A DNA stretch of 64,000 bases from Roseibium denhamense (GTDB lineage: Bacteria > Pseudomonadota > Alphaproteobacteria > Rhizobiales > Stappiaceae), in assembly GCF_009711415.1 (NCBI RefSeq), contig NZ_SMLZ01000107.1, positions 62,001 to 126,000 of the forward strand, written 5' to 3'. Under the pieces are notes generated by a model that was given only the letters and a program-made list of their open reading frames with translations, was not told the DNA's origin and searched no databases. Of this stretch, positions 26,803-36,069 are shown piece after piece; the first letter of the stretch is position 1, and each line of letters starts with the position of its first letter. The position numbers and the translations under genes were made by a program.

Positions 26803-29178
26803 ATGAAGATTGCCAAGAAACTTCCGATAATCATTGTCGGTCTCGGGCTCACCTGCTCTGCCGCTGTGGGGTTCGCCAGTTATCTTTCTGGTGGTGCGGT
26901 TGTCCGCGCCCAGACGGCAGAGCGGCTTGCGGCGTTGTCCGTCAGCCACAAGGAAGCGCTCGTTGCCCAATTGACATCAATATCCAACCAGCTGGTCTCC
27001 GTCGCCGAGGGGCAAATGGTGCGCGCGGCGCTGGCGGACTTTGAAAGCGGCTGGGAAAAAGCGGGTGCACAAGCCTCAGAGCGCATGCGCGATGTCTACA
27101 TCACAAACAATGAACACCCGGCCGGGCAGCGCGATGAACTGGTGCGCGCAGGACGTAAGCCGTATGACCGGTCCCACAAAACCTACCATCCGTTGCTTCG
27201 CAGGATCATGAGCGAAAACGGTTACGGCGATCTGGTGATGATCGATATGGCCGGAAACATCGTCTATTCGGTCAAGAAGTTTGATGATTTTGCCGTCAAT
27301 TTGCGCTCCGGGGACTGGCCGGAAACCCCGATTGCCAAGGTATTTGAGATGGCTGTTTCAAGTCAACCGGACGAAACGTACATGCTGGACCTTGAAAATT
27401 ATGCGGCAGCGGGCGGTTCGCCAATCTCCATGATGGCGGTTCCGGTCACAATTGGACGCAAGACAATTGGGGTTTTAGCCGTTCATATGCCCACGGCCAA
27501 GCTTTCGGAGGGGTTGGCGCGGTATGCCGGCCTTGGCGAGACGGGAAACGTGTTTTGGCTCAATGCCAATGGGCTCATTCAAAATGACAGCGCGCGCACA
27601 CCTCAAGCAAGCGAACTGAACAGTGACGCCCTTGACCGGATGGAGCTCAAAAACGCTTTCTCCGGCGGCCAAGGTTTCATCACACTGCCGGATTTCGAAG
27701 GGACTGCAGTATCGGCGGCCATAAAACCGTTTTCGCTCTTCGGCCGCTCCTATGCAGTTGTCGTGACGCAGGAAAATGCCGAGGTCGAAGCCGCCCTGAC
27801 TGACCTTGGCTGGCGCTTGCTCCTCATCTCGGGCGCCTTTGCTGTGCTTGCGGGATTGGCCGGGCTGCTTGTATCAAGGGGCATGACCAAAAGGCTGAAC
27901 AGCCTGGCAAATGCCATGCAGCGGCTCGCCCAAGGGGACGTGGATGTGGCGCTGCCGCCGAACAAAGGGCGCGATGAAATCGATGCGATGACCCTGACCG
28001 TGGAGTATTTCCGCGAGAGCGTGAAAAAACGGGCGGAATTGGAAGAAAAGGATGTACTTGACCGTGCCAAGGAGCGCGACCGGCAGAACCACGTCGATAA
28101 ACTGATCGGCACTTTCCAAGGCGCAATTGGCGATGCTGTCCGGCGGGTATCGGAAAAAACTGACGTCATGCTCCAGAGCGCGGCCAATGTGGACGAGATA
28201 GCCGCCCTTGCCGCGGAACGTGCGGGGCATGCAAACCAGGCGACAGAACAGTCTTCAGGCAGTGTTCAGACCGTTGCGTCTGCTGCCGAGGAGTTGACCG
28301 CTTCGATTGGTGAAATCGTCAATCAGTCAACGAAGACGGGCGGCATCATCGACGAAGCCACTGATCTTGCCACGGAAACCGATGAACAGGTGACAGGGCT
28401 TGCCGGGGCAGCCGAGCGGATTGGCGCTGTGGTGTCGATGATCCGTGACATTGCGGCACAAACGAACCTCTTGGCCTTGAACGCAACCATCGAGGCGGCG
28501 CGTGCCGGAGAAGCCGGCAAGGGCTTTGCCGTTGTTGCGTCCGAAGTGAAGGCGCTGTCCGAGCAGACGTCGAAGGCAACGGAAGAGATTGAAGACCAGA
28601 TTACCGGCGTCCAGTCGCTGACACAGGAATCGCTGGCTTCCATTCGCAAGATCGTTGCCGCCATCGAGAAGGTCCAATCAATGGCCACCTCGATAACGGA
28701 GGCTGTTGGAGATCAGAGGCTTGCTACCGAAGAAATCACCAAGAGTATTTCGATTGCCGCTGACGGGACGCATGTGGTTCTTGAAAATGTCACTCAGGCA
28801 TCACAGGCCATAGGCTCAACGGCGCAGGAAGCAGCCGCAGTCAACGAGGCCAGCTCCGAGGTCAGAAACATTTCGTCCGAGCTTTTCGAAGCTGTCGAGG
28901 AGTTTCTGAAGTCGATGACCAATGATCTGAATGAGCGGCGCAGGGCGTTGCGGCGGAAGGTCAATGGTGAGCGCGCGGAGCTGATTGCTGATGGCCGCAG
29001 GTTTCGTGTCCGTCTTCGCGATGAGACGGATGAAGGACTCGGTTTACACCCACTTGACGACCTCACGGTCGGCATGGAGGTCCGGATTTCCCGGAAGGGG
29101 CTGCCGGATCGGACGGGGAAGGTGGTATGGGCGACCGGTGACGGCGCTGGAATTGAGTATGACCCGATAAGGATGTAG
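26803..29178 (+). CDS. Methyl-accepting chemotaxis protein with C-terminal PilZ-like domain
   Basis: A 791-residue membrane chemoreceptor. Transmembrane helix 1 is near residues 7-28 and helix 2 near 335-355. Between them is a periplasmic Cache-like sensor ([20 protein letters not shown]). A HAMP domain covers about 357-410. The signalling coiled coil runs to about 705, with the canonical tip [20 protein letters not shown]. Residues 710-791 look like a PilZ c-di-GMP domain: RRALRRKV (RxxxR), then [10 protein letters not shown] in place of D/NxSxxG, then [16 protein letters not shown]-PilZ fusions are known (for example Azospirillum Tlp1). It probably forms an operon with the Cache-like gene. 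Confidence 0.92.
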   Translation: MKIAKKLPIIIVGLGLTCSAAVGFASYLSGGAVVRAQTAERLAALSVSHKEALVAQLTSISNQLVSVAEGQMVRAALADFESGWEKAGAQASERMRDVYITNNEHPAGQRDELVRAGRKPYDRSHKTYHPLLRRIMSENGYGDLVMIDMAGNIVYSVKKFDDFAVNLRSGDWPETPIAKVFEMAVSSQPDETYMLDLENYAAAGGSPISMMAVPVTIGRKTIGVLAVHMPTAKLSEGLARYAGLGETGNVFWLNANGLIQNDSARTPQASELNSDALDRMELKNAFSGGQGFITLPDFEGTAVSAAIKPFSLFGRSYAVVVTQENAEVEAALTDLGWRLLLISGAFAVLAGLAGLLVSRGMTKRLNSLANAMQRLAQGDVDVALPPNKGRDEIDAMTLTVEYFRESVKKRAELEEKDVLDRAKERDRQNHVDKLIGTFQGAIGDAVRRVSEKTDVMLQSAANVDEIAALAAERAGHANQATEQSSGSVQTVASAAEELTASIGEIVNQSTKTGGIIDEATDLATETDEQVTGLAGAAERIGAVVSMIRDIAAQTNLLALNATIEAARAGEAGKGFAVVASEVKALSEQTSKATEEIEDQITGVQSLTQESLASIRKIVAAIEKVQSMATSITEAVGDQRLATEEITKSISIAADGTHVVLENVTQASQAIGSTAQEAAAVNEASSEVRNISSELFEAVEEFLKSMTNDLNERRRALRRKVNGERAELIADGRRFRVRLRDETDEGLGLHPLDDLTVGMEVRISRKGLPDRTGKVVWATGDGAGIEYDPIRM

Positions 29179-29188
29179 CGCGTTCGGT

Positions 29189-29437
29189 CTACTCGCGGAC
29201 CGGTTTTTCCATTGCATAGAGTTCATCGGCAATGTCATCGGCGCGCCGCGCAATCAACGCCTGCGCATCTTTGAGGCCCAGATTGTAAAAATGGGCGCCA
29301 AGATGCTCGCTGATGAATTCAATCAGCATGTCGGCATCCATGTTGCCGATACCTATTTCAAGTTCCTCGTCCAGATAGCGCCGGATCTCATTACTGAGTT
29401 TGGTGCGGGTTTCCGGGTCGAGTTTGAAATCAGTCAT
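29189..29437 (-). CDS. DUF2164-family small protein
   Basis: An 82-residue acidic, helical protein starting MTDFKLDPETRTKLSNEIRR, with FISEHLGAHFYNLGLKDAQA, which fits the DUF2164 family of uncharacterised cytoplasmic proteins. I chose the ATG at 29437. Upstream in-frame starts would overlap the purQ end without a ribosome-binding site. It follows purQ on the same strand at 67 bases and stops 10 bases from the convergent chemoreceptor gene. The function is unknown. Confidence 0.8.
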   Translation of the reverse strand: MTDFKLDPETRTKLSNEIRRYLDEELEIGIGNMDADMLIEFISEHLGAHFYNLGLKDAQALIARRADDIADELYAMEKPVRE

Positions 29438-29504
29438 GAATGTAAGCGCCTTGAGACAACTGCCGGATCCAGTTTGCCCGGCAGTCTTCAGCGTAAAGGC
29501 CGGT

Positions 29505-30170
29505 TCAGGCTGCGTCCAGCACGCTTTCGAAGAGTGTGCGTCCATCGAGCCCGCCATGCAGCGGCTCCACAAGGTTCTCCGGATGCGGCATCATCCCAAG
29601 TACATTGCCCTTGGCGTTCATGACCCCGGCAATATCGTTGATGGATCCGTTCGGATTGGTTCCGTTGGCATAGCGGAAGACCACTTGTCCGTTGTCTTCT
29701 ACCTGTTTCAGTGTTTCCGCATCCGCAAAGTAATTGCCGTCATGATGCGCGACCGGACACCGCCATACCTGACCTTTTTCAAACTTCTTTGAAAAACGCG
29801 TTGCGGTATTCACCGTCTCCATCATCACTTCCCGGCAGACGAAAGTCAGGCCGGCATTGCGCATCAATGCACCCGGCAGCAAACCGGCCTCGGTGAGGAT
29901 CTGGAAGCCATTGCAGACACCCAGTACCGAGACGCCGCTGTTCGCCTTCGCAACGAGGTCTTTCAGGATCGGCGAGCGGGCCGCAATGGCCCCGGAGCGG
30001 AGATAGTCACCATAGGAAAAACCGCCCGGAACAACGACGAGGTCAACATCCGGCAATGTCGCTTCGGTATGCCAGACGCTTTCGGGGCGTGTTCCGCTGA
30101 TCAGTTCCAAAGCGTGGAACATGTCGCGGTCGCGATTGGAGCCTGGGAAGACGATGACAGCGGTTTTCAT
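29505..30170 (-). CDS. purQ: Phosphoribosylformylglycinamidine synthase subunit I (glutaminase)
   Basis: A 221-residue class I glutamine amidotransferase supplying ammonia to PurL. It opens [16 protein letters not shown]. The nucleophile Cys is in [20 protein letters not shown], and the His-Glu part of the triad lies in [11 protein letters not shown] near the C terminus. It is part of the purC-purS-small membrane protein-purQ run on the minus strand, and acts with purS and the distant purL. Confidence 0.97.
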   Translation of the reverse strand: MKTAVIVFPGSNRDRDMFHALELISGTRPESVWHTEATLPDVDLVVVPGGFSYGDYLRSGAIAARSPILKDLVAKANSGVSVLGVCNGFQILTEAGLLPGALMRNAGLTFVCREVMMETVNTATRFSKKFEKGQVWRCPVAHHDGNYFADAETLKQVEDNGQVVFRYANGTNPNGSINDIAGVMNAKGNVLGMMPHPENLVEPLHGGLDGRTLFESVLDAA

Positions 30171-30189
30171 GGACTATGTCTCAGCTGGT

Positions 30190-30297
30190 CTAGAGCAGTA
30201 CAAGGACGGCGATCAGAGCCGCACAGGCTGGCAGTAAAATGAAGACCGCCGCTTTGAGCGCCATGAACTTTATGGCTTTGCGCGTGTCGTCGTTCAC
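30190..30297 (-). CDS. Small membrane protein between purS and purQ
   Basis: A 35-residue protein starting at a GTG, with a charged lead (NDDTRKAIKFMALK) followed by one hydrophobic helix (AAVFILLPACAALIAVLVLL) that ends the protein. A short one-helix protein in this position is a recurring feature of alphaproteobacterial pur operons, annotated as a synthase-associated small membrane protein. It could tether the PurSQL complex to the membrane, but I know of no demonstrated role. It starts 25 bases after purS stops and ends 19 bases before purQ starts. Confidence 0.72.
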   Translation of the reverse strand: MNDDTRKAIKFMALKAAVFILLPACAALIAVLVLL

Positions 30298-30322
30298 TGC
30301 CCGGCCCTGCTTGTGTTTGGCG

Positions 30323-30562
30323 TCAGGCGATTTCGATTGCGTAGTTCTCGATGACGGTGTTGGCGAGCAGCTTCTCACACATCTGTTCAAGCTCAGCCTT
30401 TGCAGCGGCTTCATCGGAGCCCGTTAGTTCGACATCGAACACCTTGCCTTGGCGGACGGAGCCAACATCGCCGAATCCAAGGCCGCCAAGCGCACCTTCA
30501 ATGGCTTTTCCCTGAGGATCGAGCACACCGTTTTTCAAGGTGACGATCACACGTGCTTTCAT
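30323..30562 (-). CDS. purS: Phosphoribosylformylglycinamidine synthase subunit PurS
   Basis: A 79-residue PurS: MKARVIVTLKNGVLDPQGKA at the start, then GALGGLGFGDVGSVRQGKVF and a C-terminal ENYAIEIA. PurS dimers bridge PurL and PurQ. The ATG at 30562 is the right start. A longer frame reaching 30613 lacks family similarity in the extra residues. It lies 142 bases after purC. Confidence 0.96.
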   Translation of the reverse strand: MKARVIVTLKNGVLDPQGKAIEGALGGLGFGDVGSVRQGKVFDVELTGSDEAAAKAELEQMCEKLLANTVIENYAIEIA

Positions 30563-30651
30563 TTTGTATAGTCTCCGTAGCAACTGACCGGGCCATTTGC
30601 TGGCTCCATACACCAGCCAGACCAGTTCTGAAAGGCCCAGAACAATTGTGA

Positions 30652-30689
30652 ATAAAAAACCCCCGCCAATCTTTTTCAGACGGCGGGGG
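30652..30689 (-). terminator. intrinsic terminator/attenuator between purC and purS
   Basis: On the minus strand GGCGGGGG-complementary arms (CCCCCGCC at 30689-30682 and GGCGGGGG at 30667-30660) form an 8-bp GC-only stem with a 14-base loop, followed by TTTTTTATT. It is 16 bases past the purC stop and 98 bases before purS. It should end the purC transcript, at least in part, so purS-purQ may have their own promoter or depend on readthrough. Confidence 0.88.
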
Positions 30690-30704
30690 CGGGTCCTGCA
30701 GGTC

Positions 30705-31469
30705 TCACTGTACCAGTGTCGGGCCGGAACCGACCGGGCGTTCCTGGCTCACGATGATCCCCAGGCGCCGGGCAACTTCCTGATAGGCTTCAAGCATGCC
30801 GCCCATGTCGCGGCGGAAGCGGTCCTTGTCCATCTTGTCGTTGGTCTCGATGTCCCAAAGACGGCAGCTGTCCGGTGAGATTTCGTCAGCGACGACGATG
30901 CGCATCATATCGCCTTCAAAAAGGCGGCCGCATTCGATCTTGAAATCAACCAGGCGGATGCCAACACCAAGGAACAGACCAGACAAGAAGTCATTCACCC
31001 GAATGGCCAGTGCCATGATGTCGTCGAGTTCCTGGGGAGTTGCCCAGCCAAAGGCAGTGATGTGCTCTTCGGCCACCATGGGATCGTCTAGTTCATCATT
31101 CTTGTAGTAGAATTCGATGATCGAGCGCGGCAGCTGCGTGCCTTCTTCGAGGCCGAGCCGCTTGGCAATGGATCCTGCTGCAACATTGCGCACGACAACC
31201 TCGAGCGGAATGATCTCCACTTCGCGGATCAGCTGCTCGCGCATATTCATGCGCCGGATGAAGTGAGTCGGGATCCCGATCGCATTCAAATGATTGAAGA
31301 TGTATTCGGAAATGCGGTTGTTCAGGACACCCTTTCCGTCAACAATCTCATGTTTCTTGTTATTGAAGGCGGTGGCGTCATCCTTGAAATGCTGAACCAG
31401 GGTTCCCGGCTCCGGACCTTCATAGATGATCTTGCCTTTTCCTTCGTAGATGCGCCGGCGGCGGTTCAT
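30705..31469 (-). CDS. purC: Phosphoribosylaminoimidazole-succinocarboxamide synthase
   Basis: A 254-residue SAICAR synthetase, the step after AIR carboxylation in purine synthesis. Motifs: [14 protein letters not shown] at the start, [36 protein letters not shown] and [12 protein letters not shown], then [13 protein letters not shown]. Full length. It heads the pur run on this strand and is followed by a strong terminator-like hairpin. Confidence 0.97.
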   Translation of the reverse strand: MNRRRRIYEGKGKIIYEGPEPGTLVQHFKDDATAFNNKKHEIVDGKGVLNNRISEYIFNHLNAIGIPTHFIRRMNMREQLIREVEIIPLEVVVRNVAAGSIAKRLGLEEGTQLPRSIIEFYYKNDELDDPMVAEEHITAFGWATPQELDDIMALAIRVNDFLSGLFLGVGIRLVDFKIECGRLFEGDMMRIVVADEISPDSCRLWDIETNDKMDKDRFRRDMGGMLEAYQEVARRLGIIVSQERPVGSGPTLVQ

Positions 31470-31781
31470 AGGCAGTTCCGTACTATGTCTTGAGATAAAT
31501 TCTGCATGGGTCCATGACCTTCAAGATCGGCTTCCGGGACGTTTCTCGCCGTCGACCAGCAAGCCTTGATCAGGTCACCAACCCCGATCGGCGGCGCGGA
31601 ACTTACCCGAAGCTTGGAAAAAGTACAATCTTATGTTTGGTGCCGCCCCGCATGCCCGGTCTGCTTTTGGTGCATGGATTTGACCAACTGCGTTGATTTA
31701 ACCGCCAGTGAGGGATATGCAAGAGACCAAATCACCCCCATATAGGGGGCGTGCACAAGCGCAGTTCAGGAGACGATAGGT
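31470..31781. other. divergent promoter interval, purC / ATPase zeta
   Basis: A 312-base region between divergent genes. I see no coding frame or structured RNA. A TTGATT-N17-TATGCA promoter-like pair near 31692-31720 and a short GC hairpin around ATATA (CCCCCATATAGGGGG, 31735-31749) lie on the side of the zeta-subunit gene. Confidence 0.5.
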
Positions 31782-32105
31782 ATGAGCACATTCGACAAGC
31801 GCGAGCAGGGATTTGAAAACAAATTCGCGCATGACGAGGAGCTGCGGTTCAAGGCGACCGCGCGCCGCAACAAACTGCTGGGCCTGTGGGCGGCCGGTCT
31901 CCTCGGCCATGAGGGCGAGAAGGCGGAAGAATATGCCAAGGAAGTTGTCCGTGCGGACTTTGAAGAGCCGGGCGATGAGGATGTGTTCCGTAAGATCCGC
32001 GCCGATTTCGATTCAAACAGCATTGAGCAGTCCGATCATCAGATCCGCCGTACAATGGACGAACTGATGGCAACCGCTGTCACGCAGCTGCAAAACGAAG
32101 GCTAA
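31782..32105 (+). CDS. F1F0-ATPase inhibitor zeta subunit (DUF1476)
   Basis: A 107-residue helical protein. The start MSTFDKREQGFENKFAHDEE and the segment RRNKLLGLWAAGLLG are signatures of the zeta subunit, which in Paracoccus and relatives inserts its N-terminal inhibitory helix into F1 and blocks ATP hydrolysis. The gene is monocistronic, with a Shine-Dalgarno site (CAGGAGACG) and its own terminator. No atp genes adjoin it, which is usual. Confidence 0.93.
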   Translation: MSTFDKREQGFENKFAHDEELRFKATARRNKLLGLWAAGLLGHEGEKAEEYAKEVVRADFEEPGDEDVFRKIRADFDSNSIEQSDHQIRRTMDELMATAVTQLQNEG

Positions 32106-32126
32106 GCTTCTTCGGCAATCCGAATG

Positions 32127-32157
32127 AAAGCGCCTGCCGGCAACGGTGGGCGCTTTT
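32127..32157 (+). terminator. intrinsic terminator of the zeta-subunit gene
   Basis: AAAGCGCC (32127-32134) pairs with GGCGCTTT (32149-32156), and the T run continues to 32158. It lies 22 bases past the stop codon. Confidence 0.85.
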
Positions 32158-32227
32158 TGCGTTTTGAGGACTTGTAGTTGTGCCGGAGTGCCGGTCAAAT
32201 GCCTGGAAATGCATAAGGGAGAAGATC

Positions 32228-33001
32228 ATGGCGAAGGCAACGTTTCTCGCGGACAAGCTGCGGGCCGGAAAAACTGTTATCACGGGATGGTCGCTGCTTC
32301 CCGCTCCCATGATTGCCGAACTCTTCGCGCGAAGCGGCTATGAAGCGGTCACTCTCGATCTGCAACACGGAATGTATGATTTCAACAGCGCTTGCGAGGC
32401 GCTGGCGCTCATTGCATTGGCCGGGAGCAACCGTATCGTCCGTCTTCCGGTCGGGGATCTCGCCCTGACGGGGCGGCTGGCTGATATGGGCGCGGAATGT
32501 TTGATCGCACCGATGGTGAATTCCAAGGAAGAGGCGCAAGCCTTTGCCGATGCGGTCAAGTATCCCCCGCGCGGCCAGCGCAGCTGGTCTCCGTTCCGGG
32601 CTGCCATGCTCAGCCGCCAGACCAGCGATCAATATCTTCAAAACGCCAACGATCAAACACTGGCATTCGCCATGATCGAAACGCAGGAGGCGATTGATGC
32701 ACTGGATGATATCCTGGCGGTGGAGAGCCTTGATGGCGTGTTTGTCGGGCCGAGTGATTTGTCGCTTGCCCTAACGCATGGCCGCCGTCTCGACCCCAAT
32801 GGTGAGAAAACCGCGAAAGCCTGCGCTGACATTGCGGCAAAGGCGACGGAAGCCGGAAAGATCGCCGGCATTTTCTGCCTCAATGAAGCCAAGGTCCGCG
32901 AGGCTGTCGGCCAGGGATACCGCCTGATCTCGCACGGCATCGACACGATTTTCCTGGATCACTCGGCGAGGGCTGCTTTGCGGGAAGTCGAGGGCCTTTG
33001 A
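32228..33001 (+). CDS. HpcH/HpaI-family 2-oxo acid aldolase
   Basis: A 257-residue class II aldolase. The pattern TLDLQHGMYDF near residue 40, then RLPVGDLALTGRLADMGAECLIAPMV, and AFAMIETQEAIDALDDILAV followed by GVFVGPSDLSLAL, match the HpaI family. These enzymes cleave or form 2-oxo-4-hydroxy acids with a divalent metal. The Shine-Dalgarno site (AAGGGAGAAG) favours the ATG at 32228 over upstream starts. It stands alone, so the physiological substrate is open. Confidence 0.88.
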   Translation: MAKATFLADKLRAGKTVITGWSLLPAPMIAELFARSGYEAVTLDLQHGMYDFNSACEALALIALAGSNRIVRLPVGDLALTGRLADMGAECLIAPMVNSKEEAQAFADAVKYPPRGQRSWSPFRAAMLSRQTSDQYLQNANDQTLAFAMIETQEAIDALDDILAVESLDGVFVGPSDLSLALTHGRRLDPNGEKTAKACADIAAKATEAGKIAGIFCLNEAKVREAVGQGYRLISHGIDTIFLDHSARAALREVEGL

Positions 33002-33074
33002 GACCTGGCGTGGGCACTTCTTGAGAGGATCGGGCAATTGCGGGAAACACCCAAGGATGCCCGGTCATCAAGTA

Positions 33075-33126
33075 TCGATCAGTTTTGAGGCGTAAACCGA
33101 ATGCGATTTACCGCCGCTTGATCTAG
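33075..33126. repeat. dispersed palindromic repeat, copy B
   Basis: A 52-base unit starting TCGATCAG and ending TTGATCTAG, with inner arms GGCGTAAA and TTTACCGCC, clearly related to copy A at 14511-14562. Its right end overlaps the stop codon of the minus-strand hydrolase gene (33123-33125). It lies between convergent genes. Confidence 0.65.
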
Positions 33127-33677
33127 CCGAGTTTTTTCATAAACCCGGCGAAAGACATCATGCCCTCCGGCCAGAGGCCGTGCCCGCTTTCCAGATTGAT
33201 ATGCCCCGCATTGCCGGCATCCTGAAACGTTGCTCCCCACGCCTTTGCGAAGGCCTCGGCACGGGCAAAATCACAATAGGGGTCATTGCGGCTCGCCACG
33301 AGATGACTGCGGAAGGGCAGGGGATCCTGTGGCACCGGCTTGAAGTCGCCGCCATCGAATTCTGCCACAAGCCCTTCGCGGTCCCAGTCCGAAGGGGCGA
33401 CAAGGTAGGCACCCAATACCTTGTCTTTCAGGGCATGGGCTCCATGGGCCACCAGAACGCAGCCAAGCGAGTGGGCCACAAGAACCACCGGCCGTTTGGC
33501 CGCTTCCACATCTTCAACCAGCTTTTCCAGCCATGCCTTTTTCGAAGGCGTGTGAAGCTCCGCTTGCCTCACGATACGGGCGGTCGGCATCTTGTTTTCC
33601 CAGCGCAAAATCCAGTGCCCTGGGAGCGTCTGGCCGTAACCTGGAACCAGCAAAATGTCGGTGTCAGCAATTTTCAT
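33123..33677 (-). CDS. RBBP9/YdeN-family alpha/beta hydrolase
   Basis: A 184-residue serine hydrolase of the RBBP9/YdeN type. VPGYGQTLPGHWILRWE is the N-terminal signature. The nucleophile Ser is in LVAHSLGCVLVAH. The acid is in VASRNDPYCDF, and the His in AGHINLESGHG. The substrate is unknown. The stop codon falls inside the dispersed repeat, so the last residues may have been reshaped by it. Confidence 0.9.
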   Translation of the reverse strand: MKIADTDILLVPGYGQTLPGHWILRWENKMPTARIVRQAELHTPSKKAWLEKLVEDVEAAKRPVVLVAHSLGCVLVAHGAHALKDKVLGAYLVAPSDWDREGLVAEFDGGDFKPVPQDPLPFRSHLVASRNDPYCDFARAEAFAKAWGATFQDAGNAGHINLESGHGLWPEGMMSFAGFMKKLG

Positions 33678-33716
33678 GGGGCGTATTCTGGTCTCTGGGT
33701 AAAGGTGTGAGTGGTT

Positions 33717-34466
33717 TCAGGACAACGGCCCGAAAAATCCATGTTTAAGAGCGCGGGCCCAGCCGAGCCTGCCATTTTTTTCAGCTTCCTTTGAGGCCGC
33801 ATCCCAATCATAGGGAAGGATCTTTTCCTGAAAAGACCAACCGCGCTCAGACTTGGTCATGACAGCATAGCGGGCATGCGGGCTGCCGGCCTCCATCTTG
33901 TGTTTGTTCGGATGGTCGTCCTCATACGACGGAAGGCCAACGCTCCCCGGATTGAGAAGGGTTTGACCGGTTTTTTGGAGCCGGATAACGCGCGGAATGT
34001 GGGTGTGCCCGCAACAAATGATCGGGGACTTTTCGCCCTTGAGCTCAGCCAGCAAAGTCTCTTCGTCCGGCAAATGACCCTTTGGCCCCTCGACTTTTTC
34101 GGTCAAATACCGGTCGTCATTGTCCGGGGTGCCATGACATAGGAAGATCTCGCCGTCCAACCGGATTGTTGGTTTTGCCGTCTTGAGCCAATTGATGCTC
34201 TCGGAGGAAAGCCGTTCTGCCGCAAAGGCATCCGTCGGCCCCATTTTCTCGATCGGGTCTTCAAGGACGATCCGGTCATGATTGCCGCGTATGGTCGGCC
34301 AAGCCGTATCTCTTAGGATCGCAGCCGTATCTTCCGGCCAGAGCGGTCCGGAAACGCAGTCCCCCAGATTAACAACAAGGTCAGGCGCCTCGGATTTCAG
34401 GTCGGCTAGAACGGCCTCTAGAGCGAGAACGTTGCCATGAATGTCCGAGACAACCGCGATTTTCAT
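33717..34466 (-). CDS. Metallophosphoesterase (YfcE/MJ0936-like)
   Basis: A 249-residue calcineurin-like phosphoesterase. Metal-binding motifs in order: VVSDIHGN (Asp8, His10), NLGDCVSGP, IRGNHD, LCHGTP and CCGHTHIPRV. The ATG at 34466 is followed directly by KIAVVSDIHGN, as in the family. It lies 39 bases upstream of the hydrolase gene on the same strand. The substrate is unknown. Members act on phosphodiesters in vitro. Confidence 0.92.
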   Translation of the reverse strand: MKIAVVSDIHGNVLALEAVLADLKSEAPDLVVNLGDCVSGPLWPEDTAAILRDTAWPTIRGNHDRIVLEDPIEKMGPTDAFAAERLSSESINWLKTAKPTIRLDGEIFLCHGTPDNDDRYLTEKVEGPKGHLPDEETLLAELKGEKSPIICCGHTHIPRVIRLQKTGQTLLNPGSVGLPSYEDDHPNKHKMEAGSPHARYAVMTKSERGWSFQEKILPYDWDAASKEAEKNGRLGWARALKHGFFGPLS

Positions 34467-34583
34467 GGGGTGCTGCCTTTGCCCTCGTCGCCATCCCTGC
34501 AGCTGCAGGCTCAAGGAGACCATCCAGTTTGTAAGAATGCAGGGGCCCCGCAGAAACAGGGGCGCCCAGGGATGGGAAATAGG

Positions 34584-35912
34584 TCAGCTTTCCCCGAACA
34601 CCCGCTGGAAGATCACGTCGACGTTCTTGGTGTGGTAGCCGAGATCGAAGCGGTCGCGGATTTGGTCTTCCGAAAGGTAATTCCGGACATCTTCGTCGTT
34701 GAGCAATTCGGTCAGGAAGTCGACCTTCGCGTCGCCGGACACCTGATAGCTGTCCCAGACCTTCATGGCGTTGCGCTGAACGAGGCGGTAGGCGTCTTCA
34801 CGGGAAGAGCCTGCCTGGGTGAGTGCCAGCAGGATCCGCTGGGAATGGACCAGACCGCCAAGGCGGTCCATGTTCCCCATCATGCGCTCCGGATAGACGA
34901 CCAGCTTGTCGATGACGCCGGTGAGGCGGGCAAGGGCAAAGTCGAGGGTCACGGTGGTGTCCGGGCCGATCATGCGCTCAACGGAGGAATGCGAGATGTC
35001 GCGCTCGTGCCACAGAGCCACGTTTTCCATGGCCGGAACGGTAGACATGCGCACCAGACGGGCCAGGCCGGTCAGGTTTTCGGTCAGGACCGGGTTGCGC
35101 TTGTGCGGCATGGCCGACGAGCCCTTCTGGCCCTTGGAGAAGAATTCTTCTGCTTCCAGAACTTCCGTGCGCTGCAAGTGGCGGATTTCTGTCGCAAGAC
35201 GCTCGATGGATGACGCGATGACGCCAAGAGTTGCGAAATACATCGCGTGACGGTCGCGCGGGATGACTTGCGTTGAGACCGGCTCAGCCTGCAGGCCAAG
35301 TGCTTTAGCGACATGTTCTTCAACGCGCGGGTCGATATTGGCGAAGGTGCCGACAGCGCCGGAAATGGCACCGGTGGCGATTTCTTCCCGGGCGTTCAAA
35401 AGGCGGGATTTGCAGCGGTCAAATTCGGCGTAGGCCTGGGCCATCTTGAGGCCAAAGGTGACGGGCTCGGCATGGATGCCGTGGGAGCGGCCGATGGTGA
35501 CTGTGTCTTTGTGTTCAAATGCCCGGCGTTTGATGGCCGCCAAGAGATCGTCCATGTCCTTCAGGAGAAGATCCGTTGCCTTGACGATCTGGATGTTGAA
35601 GCAGGTGTCGAGAACATCCGACGAGGTCATGCCCTGGTGGACAAACCGGGCATCCGGTCCAACGATCTCCGCAAGGTGGGTTAGGAAAGCGATGACGTCG
35701 TGCTTCGTTTCCCGTTCGATTTCGTCGATGCGGTCGATGTCGAAGGTGGCAGTCCCGCCTTTTTCCCAGATCGTTTTCGCAGCTTCCTTTGGAATGACGC
35801 CGAGCTCGGCCAGAGCATCACAGGCATGGGCTTCAATCTCGAACCAGATGCGGAATTTCGACTCCGGAGACCAGATATCGACCATGTCTTGGCGGGAATA
35901 GCGCGGGATCAT
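34584..35912 (-). CDS. purB: Adenylosuccinate lyase
   Basis: A fumarase-superfamily lyase of about 442 residues, opening [20 protein letters not shown]. It acts twice in purine synthesis, on SAICAR and on adenylosuccinate. Motifs: [32 protein letters not shown], and the signature [17 protein letters not shown]. An upstream in-frame start at 35978 would add 22 residues that look non-family. Upstream is a Nudix gene on the other strand. Confidence 0.97.
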   Translation of the reverse strand: MIPRYSRQDMVDIWSPESKFRIWFEIEAHACDALAELGVIPKEAAKTIWEKGGTATFDIDRIDEIERETKHDVIAFLTHLAEIVGPDARFVHQGMTSSDVLDTCFNIQIVKATDLLLKDMDDLLAAIKRRAFEHKDTVTIGRSHGIHAEPVTFGLKMAQAYAEFDRCKSRLLNAREEIATGAISGAVGTFANIDPRVEEHVAKALGLQAEPVSTQVIPRDRHAMYFATLGVIASSIERLATEIRHLQRTEVLEAEEFFSKGQKGSSAMPHKRNPVLTENLTGLARLVRMSTVPAMENVALWHERDISHSSVERMIGPDTTVTLDFALARLTGVIDKLVVYPERMMGNMDRLGGLVHSQRILLALTQAGSSREDAYRLVQRNAMKVWDSYQVSGDAKVDFLTELLNDEDVRNYLSEDQIRDRFDLGYHTKNVDVIFQRVFGES

Positions 35913-36069
35913 CGCTGGATCAGTCCTTAATTTGGGAAAAGCTGGCTGCGGGATAGCAGAGGCGCGGGCAGCCTTCAATCAAATGCCGCCGATTTTGCTT
36001 GCGAGCAGACAAACAATGTGAATTTTAACAGGCAGATTCCGGAACCTTAAGCAACCACTGGGAGTGGGA

